Shown: positions 8,076 to 16,708, numbered from the stretch's first letter. The stretch: 64,000 bases of DNA from Paraburkholderia madseniana (GCF_009690905.1 NZ_VOSW01000050.1:1-64000); one strand, 5' to 3'. The notes: generated by a model from the letters alone, not told the origin. Program-made: numbers and translations.

Positions 8076-9074
8076 ATGGCAACAACTTTGGAAGCAGTGC
8101 AGGCGAAGATGAAAAAACTGCAGGCACAGGCGGATGCGCTGATGGCAAAGCAATCGTCGGGCGTCATCGAAAAGATTCGCGAGTTGATGGCAAAACACGG
8201 CCTGACCACCGCTGACATTGACGCGCACGCTGGCGGCAAGCAGCGCGCGAAACCCGCGGCGGCAAAGACCGCCGCGAAGCCCGCTACGTCTGTTGCCAAA
8301 TACCGGGACCCGAAAAGCGGCGCAACGTGGTCCGGGCACGGGCGCGCGCCACAGTGGATTGCGGCTGCCAAGAACCGCGACAAATACTTGGTCGATGCGG
8401 CTGCGGCCGCAGTGAAGCCGCTGCCTGCCAAGGCGGCGAAGTCGGTGGGAGCTTATGTTCGCGGTCCGCAGCCGGCGATGTATCAAGACCCCAAATCAGG
8501 CGCGACATGGACCGGACATGGCCGCGCTCCGGCTTGGCTTGCTAACGTCAAGGACCGAAGCAAATTCCTGATTGCAGGTAGTGCCGAAGCGACAGTTGCG
8601 ACGAGCGCAGGTGCTGTGAGCAAAGCCAAGACTGTGGCCAAGAAGGCTTCGAAGGCAACCGGTGCAACTGCGGGCAAAGGCGAACGGAAAGGACCGCGGC
8701 CGGCGCTCTATCTTGACCCCAAGTCGGGCGCAACGTGGAGCGGACGTGGGCCGGCTCCGGCGTGGCTCGCTGCAGCAAAAGACCGGACGAGTTTTTTGAT
8801 TGATGGCGCTGGTGCGGCGGCCGATGTGAGTGCTTCGACCAAGACGAAACCTTCGGCCAAAAAGGCAGTTGCCAAGAAAGCCGTCGTCAAGAAGGTTGCG
8901 GCGACAAAGACCGCACCGACGAAGAAGGTTGCGGTGAAGAAAGTGGTTGCCGAGAAGGCTGCGAGCGCGAAGGTTCCGGTTAAGAAGGCGCCGGCGGAAA
9001 AAGCGCCGCGCAAGAGCGTGGCTGTGCCCGCTCCGGTGGCCACAGTCGAGTCTGGCGCCGAGTTGACGACCTAA
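8076..9074 (+). CDS. H-NS family protein with three DNA-binding modules and an H1-like tail
   Basis: 332 residues; GGAGGT lies 6 bases before the ATG. Residues 1-50 are the H-NS oligomerisation coiled coil (ALMAKQSSGVIEKIRELMAK). Three H-NS C-terminal DNA-binding modules follow, at about 76-106, 136-166 and 212-242, each built on DPKSGATW(S/T)G and (A/P)xWLxxxKDR. The first two carry the GHGRAP minor-groove loop; the third has GRGPAP. Residues 255-315 are a Lys/Ala/Val-rich tail (KKAVAKKAVVKKV) like histone H1 or bacterial H1-like proteins. Usual Burkholderia H-NS proteins have one module. Likely a xenogeneic silencer or bridging nucleoid protein. Confidence 0.92.
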   Translation: MATTLEAVQAKMKKLQAQADALMAKQSSGVIEKIRELMAKHGLTTADIDAHAGGKQRAKPAAAKTAAKPATSVAKYRDPKSGATWSGHGRAPQWIAAAKNRDKYLVDAAAAAVKPLPAKAAKSVGAYVRGPQPAMYQDPKSGATWTGHGRAPAWLANVKDRSKFLIAGSAEATVATSAGAVSKAKTVAKKASKATGATAGKGERKGPRPALYLDPKSGATWSGRGPAPAWLAAAKDRTSFLIDGAGAAADVSASTKTKPSAKKAVAKKAVVKKVAATKTAPTKKVAVKKVVAEKAASAKVPVKKAPAEKAPRKSVAVPAPVATVESGAELTT

Positions 9075-9086
9075 ACGTAGTTACCA

Positions 9087-9130
9087 GGTGCCCGGTGGAC
9101 CAGCGATTTTCTGGTTCCACCGGGTACACC
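9087..9130. terminator. Hairpin between the H-NS gene and a convergent gene
   Basis: GGTGCCCGGTGGACCAG pairs with CTGGTTCCACCGGGTACACC around a CGATTTT loop, with one unpaired base on the right arm and a G-T style mismatch. It sits 13 bp after the H-NS stop and 15 bp before the stop of the minus-strand gene at 9145, so it is placed to end both transcripts. No long T run follows. Confidence 0.6.
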
Positions 9131-9144
9131 AAGCCGACGACGTT

Positions 9145-9393
9145 TTATTGCGCGTGCGCTGCTTGACGTTGGGCGGCTTGCTGTTGAGCCTGCTCTTGAG
9201 CGTGCTGCTTCGCAAGGTGCCTGCCGACCATGCAGCCACCGACCGCACCAACGACGGCGTGGTGCCCCGCGTAATGCCCAGCGACCCCGCCTACCACCGC
9301 GCCCTTGAGGCAGCCTGCGGCGTTTGCCGTGCCTGCCGTTGCGAAGACTAGCGTTGTTGCAATCAAGGTGATTCGTATCGGGCTAGCTTTCAT
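9145..9393 (-). CDS. Small exported glycine-zipper protein
   Basis: 82 residues. Signal peptide MKASPIRITLIATTLVFATA with cleavage near ANAA. The mature part is a glycine zipper (GAVVGGVAGHYAGHHAVVGA, GGCMVGRHLA), followed by an Ala/Gln-rich helix (EQAQQQAAQRQAAHAQ). The pattern is of a periplasmic or outer-membrane-associated small protein of unknown role. Transcribed towards the H-NS gene with a shared hairpin between them. Confidence 0.6.
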   Translation of the reverse strand: MKASPIRITLIATTLVFATAGTANAAGCLKGAVVGGVAGHYAGHHAVVGAVGGCMVGRHLAKQHAQEQAQQQAAQRQAAHAQ

Positions 9394-9762
9394 TCGAAGA
9401 CACTCTGAGGTTGGATTTTTCGGATGTGGCGCCTTCCGGCGTTGTCCGCCCTTCGGGCAGTCTCGTACAGCGTCGCGACGCGAGCGATATCAGGATTTGT
9501 GCGCGGCGTCCTTTTCGCCGGTCGTGACCTGTCCTTACGCGGTCGTGCCTTCGTAATGAATTGGTCCGAGTCGGACAGAAAAGTGCGCCGTTGTTCGTCA
9601 GCGAGGTATTCGCTCTTCAGCGGCACTGCAACGGTCTATAGGAAGGTAAGTTGCCGTAGCGTCGATATTCGCGGTTACGCAATCGGCCTATAGTTGTTAT
9701 CCACATCGGTTGCTGCGTTGAAGTATTGGACGCACACGACTGATGATTCACGCGATGAGGAT
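9394..9762. other. Intergenic stretch without a convincing gene
   Basis: 369 bp. A 78-codon minus-strand frame (9390-9626) has no recognisable domain or ribosome site and I do not call it. A lone DnaA-box-like TTATCCACA occurs at 9697-9705 with no other origin features. Confidence 0.4.
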
Positions 9763-11295
9763 TTAACCTGTGCGAGGCGTAGTGGCGGGTTGCCCAGCGT
9801 TAGCCCGATGGAGTGGGGTGACGGAAACTCGCGCCCGTCCGGGACCGCTGCTCTTCGCGACATCCAAGGCGAGGAGGAAGTCCAGAACACGCTCGAGTGG
9901 TTGCGCCAGTGAGGCAGCCAAGCTCCGTGCGAAATCGAGAACAGACAGGGAGGGGGCGCGTTGGCAAAAGATGTAGGCAATGCGCGTTTGGACCCAGAGT
10001 GGCATCGCCACGCCGGACCGAATCGCTGCCCACTGCACAAGCATCGCTGACGGGTACTCGCGTCGCCATGAGAAATTTTCAGCCGGCATCACATTGAGCG
10101 GCAGTACATCCCGCATCACCGCAAAGCCGGTGTCTCGGGCAGCAAGATAACCGGCACCTGCGAGCATCTCGCAGAATGCGCGCACAGCCTCAGCAATATA
10201 CCGAGGGTCGGTAAGGGCGGTGTCATAGCGCGGCGTAAGCCATGCTACGACGGCATCGATTTCAATGTCGGGCCGCTCCATCAAGGCGACACCGCCCAAT
10301 GCGAAGTGACGGAAGACATCGGCACGCCAAACGTAGGGTGGCACGCCGTATTCAAAGCCGAGTTCGGCCCCAACAAGAAATTCAGGCGGCCAGTCTTGAC
10401 AGTAACGCTGCAGCTTGGCTTCGAGGAAGTCTACCTTTTGTTCGACGGTGGCGGCGCGGTAAACGGGCGCTGCCTTGGCGGCCTGTGCGCGCTGAGCTGC
10501 GTAGCGCTCTTCGCGTTCGGAAGCCGTCTCGTCTTCAGCGAGCTGTGCATGACGGTACTCTATGTCCTCTTGCGACCAGAGCGAAAATAGCTCCTGGTCT
10601 TCGGACTCGTCGGTATGTGCGGCTTCGGCTTGTCGTTGCCTGCATGCTTGTTCAAATAGCAGGGCGTCCAGCTCCGCTTGTGCCGCCGCTTGGCGCGGAG
10701 GCGCCAGCCAGTGCTTGTTGTGGAGGGCATCAAGGACCGTATGTCGCAGGGCTTCGATAGACTGCAGCCGCTCTTCGCGCGAGAGGTCCAGTTCAATAGC
10801 CGGTATGCCCAACGCGGAAAGGGCGCCGCGCTTTTCTGAATCGACGCGATGCGTAACGCGCACCTCGACAATAAAAGGACCCTCCGTCGTATGCGCGAGG
10901 AAATCCGGCCTGAGCGTACCGAGCTGCGCTTCGGCCCGACCTTGTTCCGTCCACTCGACTTTGCCTTCAGGGGCGACGCAGACTTCAAGTGTGCCGGCTC
11001 GCGTCTCAGCGCGGAGCATAGAGGCGGGCGTGCGAATGTAGAGCGCTTCGCAGAGTATCTGTTTGGCCATCAGGTGTAGCGCTGTCTCGGCAGCCGTGAG
11101 TCCAGTCGAGGAAGCACACGCCGCTTTGCGCTGGTGCTTGAAGTGCCATCGGTAGATATCGCCCAGGTGCGCAAAAACTCTGCCTCGACAGGCCGGGCAG
11201 AAGAAAGGGCCGGTGTCTCCCCGCGTGAGCGATGCTGCGGCGACCAGTCGATTCTCGAAAAGCGCAAACCCAATCGTTAGGGAATCAGCAGGCAT
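9763..11295 (-). CDS. CoiA-like nuclease with N-terminal zinc finger
   Basis: About 510 residues from the ATG at 11295 (a TTG five codons upstream is also possible; neither has a clear SD). The N-terminus has a zinc-ribbon CPACRGRVFAHLGDIYRWHF followed by KH...C, as in CoiA-family competence proteins. A restriction-like nuclease core follows: LRPDFLAHTTEGPFIVEVRV gives the Asp...E-x-V pair of a PD-(D/E)xK site, and THRVD follows. The C-terminal half is helical and Glu/Arg-rich with no recognised domain. A role in processing incoming or damaged DNA is inferred from the family. No dpr or com genes accompany it. Confidence 0.65.
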   Translation of the reverse strand: MPADSLTIGFALFENRLVAAASLTRGDTGPFFCPACRGRVFAHLGDIYRWHFKHQRKAACASSTGLTAAETALHLMAKQILCEALYIRTPASMLRAETRAGTLEVCVAPEGKVEWTEQGRAEAQLGTLRPDFLAHTTEGPFIVEVRVTHRVDSEKRGALSALGIPAIELDLSREERLQSIEALRHTVLDALHNKHWLAPPRQAAAQAELDALLFEQACRQRQAEAAHTDESEDQELFSLWSQEDIEYRHAQLAEDETASEREERYAAQRAQAAKAAPVYRAATVEQKVDFLEAKLQRYCQDWPPEFLVGAELGFEYGVPPYVWRADVFRHFALGGVALMERPDIEIDAVVAWLTPRYDTALTDPRYIAEAVRAFCEMLAGAGYLAARDTGFAVMRDVLPLNVMPAENFSWRREYPSAMLVQWAAIRSGVAMPLWVQTRIAYIFCQRAPSLSVLDFARSLAASLAQPLERVLDFLLALDVAKSSGPGRARVSVTPLHRANAGQPATTPRTG

Positions 11296-11550
11296 TGGTT
11301 CTGGTTCCAATTGTTGTCGACATTACTCGGCACGCGAAGGGTGTAGCACCGCAATTGTGCAACAAACGAAAATTTTGTCTGCCGCGATAGTGTTCGATTC
11401 CTCGATTCGAAATCGATTTTAGTCAGCGATTGCCGGACGTTGGTCGATGCGAAAGTTAGCCACCAGACATCCTCACCGTAGCTGCCGATGACGCGCCAGA
11501 CTCCCCTGTAAATTAAAGTGGTTAGCTCGAGGCACGATTTTTCGGTGGGA

Positions 11551-12366
11551 CTAGGCCTTGAGTGCGGAAGCCAAGACGCAGGGCATGGGAACCCGTAGTT
11601 CCCCGACATCGTTCCGATATGCCTCTGCGTCGCGCGCGACGGCCCGTTCAATCAACGCCAGCGCGGCCGGCGTCTGGGCGTTTAGCGTCGCGGCAACTCG
11701 GACGCCACCGCGCATGAGCGCGTGAAACGGTGTATCCGGCGCACGAAGCACCAGGGTCTGGTCCATTTCGTGTACGTCCGGTTGGACGAACCCGGCGTCC
11801 AGCAACGCGCGCCTTGACTCCTGCCAGTCGCTGAAGCGAAAGAAGGGTGGTCCCGGCGGCACTGGCACATCGGTCGTCCCGTGCTCCTCGACTGCCCTTA
11901 ACACCATAGCGAAGCCAACTGCCTTGTCCGGCGTCGCGCAGACCGTAAAGGCAATTCTGCCGCCAGGTTGCAGCACGCGAAACGCCTCCGCGAGCGCAAG
12001 CTCAGGGTGCTGAAAGTGCGACATCCCGAAACTGATACCCACCGCGCCGAAGCTTTCGTCGGGAAACGGCAAATCCTCCGCATCGCCTACGCGGAACTCG
12101 AGTCCCGGAAAGACGCGTCGTGCCTTTTCCACCATCGCGACCGAGAAATCCACACCAGCGACGTCCGCGCCACGGCGCGCGGCTGCAGCAGCGAGGTAGC
12201 CAGGGCCGGATGCGACGTCGAGAAAGCGCGTGCCACGACCAATGCCAAGCGCCTCGAGCATCGCGGGGTTCGACTGGGTGGTCAAATCACCGAAATACGT
12301 GTGATAGGGCTGAGCGACCCTCTCCCAGCCCTGATGCTCGAATGTGCTGAAGTCGACTTGTCCCAT
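11551..12366 (-). CDS. Class I SAM-dependent methyltransferase
   Basis: 271 residues starting at the ATG at 12366, which has GGGAGG 5 bases upstream; an open frame extends 133 codons further without a ribosome site. Motif I is FLDVASGPGYLAAAAARRGA with the acidic end of strand 2 at AGVDFS. Then VGDAEDLPFPDESF (motif II region) and EAFRVLQPGGRIAF (motif III) follow, matching UbiE/Methyltransf_11-type enzymes. The C-terminal 100 residues probably form the substrate cap. The substrate is not identifiable. Flanked by the CoiA-like gene downstream on the same strand. Confidence 0.88.
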   Translation of the reverse strand: MGQVDFSTFEHQGWERVAQPYHTYFGDLTTQSNPAMLEALGIGRGTRFLDVASGPGYLAAAAARRGADVAGVDFSVAMVEKARRVFPGLEFRVGDAEDLPFPDESFGAVGISFGMSHFQHPELALAEAFRVLQPGGRIAFTVCATPDKAVGFAMVLRAVEEHGTTDVPVPPGPPFFRFSDWQESRRALLDAGFVQPDVHEMDQTLVLRAPDTPFHALMRGGVRVAATLNAQTPAALALIERAVARDAEAYRNDVGELRVPMPCVLASALKA

Positions 12367-12740
12367 GCTTGCCTCCCACCCGTTTGATGCCTTTACGTGT
12401 TGGAGCGCAGGCCTTCGTGTTCTCCGTGAGAGGCGTATGTCCGTCTGTCGGGGAACAATCCAGGCTGGCCAACTAAGGCCAAACAACTGTGTGGTGCAGC
12501 GCACCAACAATCGTCGTCCAGAGCCGCCGAACATGCGCTTATGGGCTACTCTTCTTTTTGTTGCTATCTTGCTGAAGCATACGCTGTTGCTTGCTTTTGG
12601 CGCTATGGTTAAAGTGGTTGTTGAAGCTCTCGATGCGGCGCGGGAAAATGGCGTCGAACATCGAGGCACCGGTTCCTGGTCGGCATTTTCGCTGTATCTG
12701 GCGAATGGGTTGCGAAAGTACCGGTGTACGGGAGCAGCAG

Positions 12741-12947
12741 ATGAAAGACGTAAAGGCGCAGTCACTGCGATACCAAGTGGAAAAATGGCTCACCCCTACC
12801 ACGCCAGTGCACGTGACCGCGTTCGGTCGTACCCGCTCAGGCAGAGCCCGCTACGTGTGCGTGGAGACTTGGCTACCGACGGGTTCGCACGCGTTGTTCT
12901 TCTTCCAGCACGACGACGGTTACTGGAACGTGTTTCCACCGAATTAG
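12741..12947 (+). CDS. Small hypothetical protein
   Basis: 68 residues from the ATG at 12741 (GGAG 6 bases upstream). The sequence is basic at the start (MKDVKAQSLRYQVEKWL) and ends with a compact aromatic segment (ALFFFQHDDGYWNVFPP) typical of small soluble beta proteins. No family is recognised. An open frame continues upstream to 12591 but lacks a ribosome site. Real but unassigned. Confidence 0.5.
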   Translation: MKDVKAQSLRYQVEKWLTPTTPVHVTAFGRTRSGRARYVCVETWLPTGSHALFFFQHDDGYWNVFPPN

Positions 12948-13126
12948 CGTCGTGAAACGCTGCGCGAGCGTCGGGGCGCCAGCCGTGGCTGTCGCGCGCG
13001 TGAGCACGTTTCGTTTAAATATAAGACAAATGACGCGCGACGCCTTTCATCGCTTTAGGTTGAGATTTTTATCGGGTCTCCAGTACGACATAGGTAGCAC
13101 ACCAATCAATTTGACGAGTCTTGACC

Positions 13127-13444
13127 GTGGACGCCATTGAACTTGCGCCGAGCGTGGCACCCGACAGCACAAGCGTGATTTTTATGCTCTCGATTCAAGG
13201 ACGTGAAGTCGAGTGTTCCGCCTCACGTGAAGCGCTTGAACAGCACTTCTGGGTGCAACCGGGAGCCAGCGATACACGCATTCTCACGGCGTTCACAGAT
13301 GGCCGCAAACGCATCATGGCCGTCGCAGAAAGGAAGATACTTGCGCACTCCGGCGAACGGATTGTGTTGACCGCCGCTGATTTCGGGGGGGCGGATGTAG
13401 CGCGCCGTAGCGGCCGGGCTGCGTGCGTGCAGAAAACGAATTAA
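13127..13444 (+). CDS. DUF1488 domain protein
   Basis: About 105 residues. The core SIQGREVECSASREALEQHF followed by RKRIMAVAERKIL matches DUF1488 proteins (V-x-C-x-I-S-x-E-A-L-x-D-H-F pattern). Start is unclear: GTG at 13127 or TTG at 13121, neither with a strong SD. The C-terminal 20 residues are not conserved in type. DUF1488 proteins are small, common in Burkholderiaceae and uncharacterised. Confidence 0.7.
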   Translation: MDAIELAPSVAPDSTSVIFMLSIQGREVECSASREALEQHFWVQPGASDTRILTAFTDGRKRIMAVAERKILAHSGERIVLTAADFGGADVARRSGRAACVQKTN

Positions 13445-13503
13445 ACACGGGGATGTCCAATCGGCCAGGAGATTGCGGCGGAAGCCGAATTGCTGACAGA
13501 GAC

Positions 13504-13731
13504 ATGACGACACGAAACACGCTCTCGCTGGAAGCCATTGCGCTCGAGCGCATTGCCGTCGCGGCGCGCGAAGTGCAGGCCGCGTCTGCTGTACTAGAAA
13601 AGCGCTTCGGCGGCGCCCCACGCGCGCAGCCATCGACGCTGGAGCTCGCGAGGTTCGCTGCGGCGATGCAGGAACTGCTCAGCGCGCGCGAAGAATTCGA
13701 CCGCCTCATGGCCAACTCGCCGCCTCAGTAA
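13504..13731 (+). CDS. Small helical hypothetical protein
   Basis: 75 residues from the ATG at 13504. It is strongly helical and Ala/Glu/Arg-rich (LEAIALERIAVAAREVQAAS, AAAMQELLSAREEFDRLMAN), suggesting a coiled-coil or helical hairpin. It begins 60 bp after the DUF1488 gene and may be cotranscribed. No family is recognised. An upstream in-frame ATG at 13423 overlaps the DUF1488 end and is less likely. Confidence 0.5.
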   Translation: MTTRNTLSLEAIALERIAVAAREVQAASAVLEKRFGGAPRAQPSTLELARFAAAMQELLSAREEFDRLMANSPPQ

Positions 13732-13819
13732 CGCGCCGGCAATGGCGAAGGCCGTCGGGCTTGTTGATGTGTGACCCGAATGCCATGCACACTGTAGGTG
13801 TATGGTGGCTGCGGATTGC

Positions 13820-15154
13820 TCAGGAATAGTCTCCGTCGAGGATGCGCAATTTTTCGTCAATGTCGGGAAGGGCATGGCTCCCCGTGCGGACTTCTGCCAC
13901 CAGCCTGTGTGCATACGAGCGGCAGTTTTCGAGCGTGCTGTGCAGTTGTGGCTCGGTCTGCAGTGCGGCAACCGCTCTTTCAATTTCTGTCGGCGAGTCA
14001 CTCAAAAGCGCTGCGACGACTTCTTGCGGCGGTATCGGCGAAGCGTGACTGCGTAGCTGGCGCATCCAGTCGGTTGCAAATAGTGCAGCATGGCGTTCCC
14101 GCTGAACGGTCTCGGCTTTCTCGAGTGCGGCGAGATGGCGGGCATTGTTGTGAAGCGCCGAGCGCCAGACGTCCATGACCTTGCCCCGCAGTTCTGCGAT
14201 TGCGCCTCCGAGCGACTCGTTTTCGCCCCCCGCCATCAGACGATGGTCTTCCAGCTTGTCCAACCGCTCTCTCAGCCCGTTCAGAAGTGGGTGCCAGTCG
14301 GCGGCCAACTCTGTGAGTCCGTAAAACTCCCGGGCGAGTTCAGCGAGTTCGTTGCGAATATTAGCCAGCGCCTCATAATCCGCGACACGCGCTGCATAGA
14401 CGTCGCTTGAGGTGACAACCTGGCGATGTAGGGGAAACAGGGGATTGTTATAGCGCCGCTGCAGATGCCGCTCCATGGCACCCTGCGCCGCGCTCCATTT
14501 CCACCGTGGCAGGGTGCGGGCGTCAAAGCCCTGGATAGCCTGTACCATCGGTTTGAAAAGCGGCAGTGCTTCCTCAGTGGCACTGCGAAGGCAACCCGCC
14601 AGCTTGATGTCGTTGCCCTCGAAGTCGACACCCGAGCGACCATGGTAAGGCGAGTCAGGGGACTGAAGCAGGAAGCCTGTTGCCAGAAAAAACTCCATTG
14701 GCAGCGTCACCATCTGGCCACTTTGTACGAAGCTGCGTTGTTCAATCGGAGTCGCGTCGAATGACTGGATAAGGCGATTTTCCAGTTCAATCAGATTGTC
14801 GAGAACGTCACCCGTGGCCGGCTGAGCCTCGTCCGCGAGCAGGCAAAACGTGTCGCGAGCCATTCTCGCGGCGACCACCCCATGCTTTTCTGCAAAGACC
14901 CAGAACCAGAGGGCGAGCAGATAGCCTTTCGTCGCACTCTGCGCGACGTTCTCAACGTTGGGCGCGAACACCATATCAGGTGCGTGCCAGTTCGAAAAAG
15001 GCGGCGTGTCTGCTTGCATCAGCATACCAAGCAGATGCCGCAACGCCTCATAGGTGTCGGTTGGCCGTTCGGACGCACCGGGAGCAGGCGAGCTTGTCTT
15101 GTTCCAGAACTTCCAGTCCACGATTTCCTCAACGGTCGATTTCAGGCCATTCAT
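13820..15154 (-). CDS. Unrecognised 444-residue protein, possible fusion partner of an upstream broken gene
   Basis: 444 residues, soluble and mostly helical. I recognise no domain. The N-terminal TVEEIVDWKFWNK followed by a Pro/Ala/Ser linker looks like a natural N-terminus. Later segments include QGAMERHLQRRYNNPLFPLH and a coiled-coil-like stretch near residues 270-340. There is no SD before the ATG. Directly upstream and in the same frame, separated by one TAG and four codons, lies a truncated copy of the 74-residue gene found intact at 19354-19578. The start codon ATG and the following AATGG come from that duplicated DNA. So translation may depend on the duplicated leader or on readthrough. 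Confidence 0.6.
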   Translation of the reverse strand: MNGLKSTVEEIVDWKFWNKTSSPAPGASERPTDTYEALRHLLGMLMQADTPPFSNWHAPDMVFAPNVENVAQSATKGYLLALWFWVFAEKHGVVAARMARDTFCLLADEAQPATGDVLDNLIELENRLIQSFDATPIEQRSFVQSGQMVTLPMEFFLATGFLLQSPDSPYHGRSGVDFEGNDIKLAGCLRSATEEALPLFKPMVQAIQGFDARTLPRWKWSAAQGAMERHLQRRYNNPLFPLHRQVVTSSDVYAARVADYEALANIRNELAELAREFYGLTELAADWHPLLNGLRERLDKLEDHRLMAGGENESLGGAIAELRGKVMDVWRSALHNNARHLAALEKAETVQRERHAALFATDWMRQLRSHASPIPPQEVVAALLSDSPTEIERAVAALQTEPQLHSTLENCRSYAHRLVAEVRTGSHALPDIDEKLRILDGDYS

Positions 15155-15169
15155 GCCGTAGTCGGCACA

Positions 15170-15289
15170 CTAGATTTCGTTCTCGTAGTAGACGATGACC
15201 GTACCGCTCATGACGCGATACCGGCCTCGATAGCGTGAATCATTCAGTTCGATTTCAATTTCTCTGGTTGTTTCATAGCCTGCGTCCAT
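15170..15289 (-). pseudogene. Truncated duplicate of the 74-residue gene at 19.4 kb
   Basis: The 39 codons MDAGYETTREIEIELND... through VYYENEI are nearly identical to the intact protein at 19354-19578. At the position of KF in the intact copy the sequence reads TAG TGT, giving a stop. The frame then continues CADYG-MNG into the 444-residue gene. The similarity extends into the upstream non-coding DNA (to about 15320), so about 150-160 bp were duplicated together. Confidence 0.8.
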
Positions 15290-16061
15290 CGACTACTGCC
15301 CTGCGGTAACTCTGAGTCAACGAACTTACCTAGCCACTTTGGTCGAGTCAACGTGGAAAAAGAAAGAAAGTATTACCTGTCTCGAGTGCGACTTACTCAG
15401 CGTTGGGCTGCGCGATGGTGCTCTCCGAGCGCCGGCAGATATAGGAACTGCAAAAGACAGAAATTACAGGACGTGACGGTTGAGATGTCAGTTGAATCGG
15501 CCTACTGCCGGGGCACTTTGTGAAGAAGCGCTTTTTCTCGCGGCGACCCACTGGATTCTTCTGCGCCCTTCATTGCGTTGGCGCTGTCGCCCGGCGGTCA
15601 TCATCGCGATGTGTGACGAAGTCGCGGAACAGCACGTCCCTCTGTTTCCAGGAGAGTCCGTGTTCTGCCAGTGGAACTTCCTCGACCCGCTGGCGACAAA
15701 AGCGGGTGATGACAATCGGGAGTGGACCTTCGAGCAAGTGTTCCGAAATACTCTTCGTCGGGTGAGCGTCTTTATTGCGCTGCTACTTCACTCGAGAAAA
15801 GCGGCTACGCGACTGCTAGTCGTGAACGCGATAGCTGAAACTGCATCCGTGTCGATTGCCATCGACTGAACGTCGGCTTATCGCGACGCGGGGACGACGT
15901 GCAGCAAGGGGCGTTTCGATGCACTGAAGCTTACGCGAACGACACGCCTGTCCGGGCGCTAGCGCTCGACCGCAAGCATCAGCTTTGGCGCCGCGTCATA
16001 CATTCGTAGCGTGAAACACATAGGTTTGGTCGGCATGAAGTCACATGGAGCATTGCACGCC
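15290..16061. other. Stretch without a convincing gene
   Basis: About 770 bp. A plus-strand frame at 15480-15869 (129 codons) shows no domain, no ribosome site and an irregular composition. I leave it uncalled, although a small real protein beginning at an internal ATG (15609, MCDEVAEQHV) cannot be excluded. The first 30 bp belong to the duplicated leader of the 74-residue gene. Confidence 0.35.
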
Positions 16062-16325
16062 ATGAATCGTCGTATGAATTTAGATGCACATCTGGAGAGC
16101 ACTCGCAAAAACAACAGTTCAAGGCGGGCCTTCGCCGCACGCCTGGACATGACCATCAAGCGCGCAAAGGTTACTTCCAGTCGGGTGGCCAGGTCTCTCG
16201 GCGTACCGGAAGATGACGTGACCCTTTGGCGCGCCGGAGTTACCGTTCCGAAGAGCACGGATTGCGAGCGCCTGTCTGAACTTCTCGACGTGGATGTCGC
16301 CTGGCTATGCGCAGGTCAGGCGTAG
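16062..16325 (+). CDS. Small XRE-like helix-turn-helix protein
   Basis: 87 residues from the ATG at 16062 (GGAG about 11 bases upstream); ATGs at 16035 and 16074 are also possible. The C-terminal half has an XRE/Cro pattern: KVTSSRVARSLGVPEDDVTL is the helix-turn-helix, followed by RAGVTVPKSTDCERLSELLD. A basic N-terminus (RKNNSSRRAFAAR) precedes it. Probably a DNA-binding regulator. It converges with the Hfq paralogue on the other strand. The target is unknown and there is no adjacent toxin. Confidence 0.6.
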   Translation: MNRRMNLDAHLESTRKNNSSRRAFAARLDMTIKRAKVTSSRVARSLGVPEDDVTLWRAGVTVPKSTDCERLSELLDVDVAWLCAGQA

Positions 16326-16382
16326 GCAACAGCGTGTCATGGCAGTTTTCGTCGGACGCGACCTCGCAAGTGGTTCGACTTG

Positions 16383-16631
16383 TCACCACTCGACGGCACC
16401 TCGGTCGGCTCGCGGTGCCGGGCTCTTGCCATTGACCGGCATCACGGTGGAAATCGCATGTTTGAAAACAAGTTGCACGCCTGGACCAGACTCCAGCAGA
16501 ACTGCAAACTGGTCAAAGCCGGCCAGTTGACCACTCAGTCTGATGCCGTTCACGAGGAATACGTTTACGGTGGTCTTGTCCTTTACGAGCGTCTGCAGAA
16601 AGTCGTCTTGTACGCACGGGTGTGTAGTCAC
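16383..16631 (-). CDS. Divergent Hfq paralogue
   Basis: 82 residues from a GTG at 16631. The Sm fold is clear: VQDDFLQTLVKDK (helix 1, with Gln8 and Asp9 of the proximal site), then VNVFLVNGIRLSGQLAGFDQ (Sm1) and FKHAISTVMP (Sm2, with the Lys-His pair that contacts uridines). Differences from canonical Hfq are large. The rim pair Arg16-Arg17 is Val-Lys, the distal Tyr25 is Phe, and one residue is inserted before the Sm2 strand. The C-terminal tail is a short basic stretch. It is probably an accessory RNA chaperone; the housekeeping hfq would be next to hflX elsewhere. Confidence 0.85.
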   Translation of the reverse strand: MTTHPCVQDDFLQTLVKDKTTVNVFLVNGIRLSGQLAGFDQFAVLLESGPGVQLVFKHAISTVMPVNGKSPAPRADRGAVEW

Positions 16632-16708
16632 GTTCTGAGGTCAATGCGATAGGTCCGTCCATTGTACCGGCGACACCTGAAGCCGCCAGTCAGTCCAGAG
16701 GAAGTGTG

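Noticed and set aside
9390..9626. 78-codon minus-strand frame upstream of the glycine-zipper gene
   Set aside because: No ribosome site and an Arg-rich random composition; overlaps the promoter region of the gene at 9145-9393.
9697..9705. TTATCCACA as part of a replication origin
   Set aside because: A single DnaA-box-like site with no further boxes, no A/T-rich unwinding element and no rep or par gene.
15480..15869. 129-codon plus-strand frame
   Set aside because: No ribosome site, irregular composition and no recognised domain; not supported as a gene.
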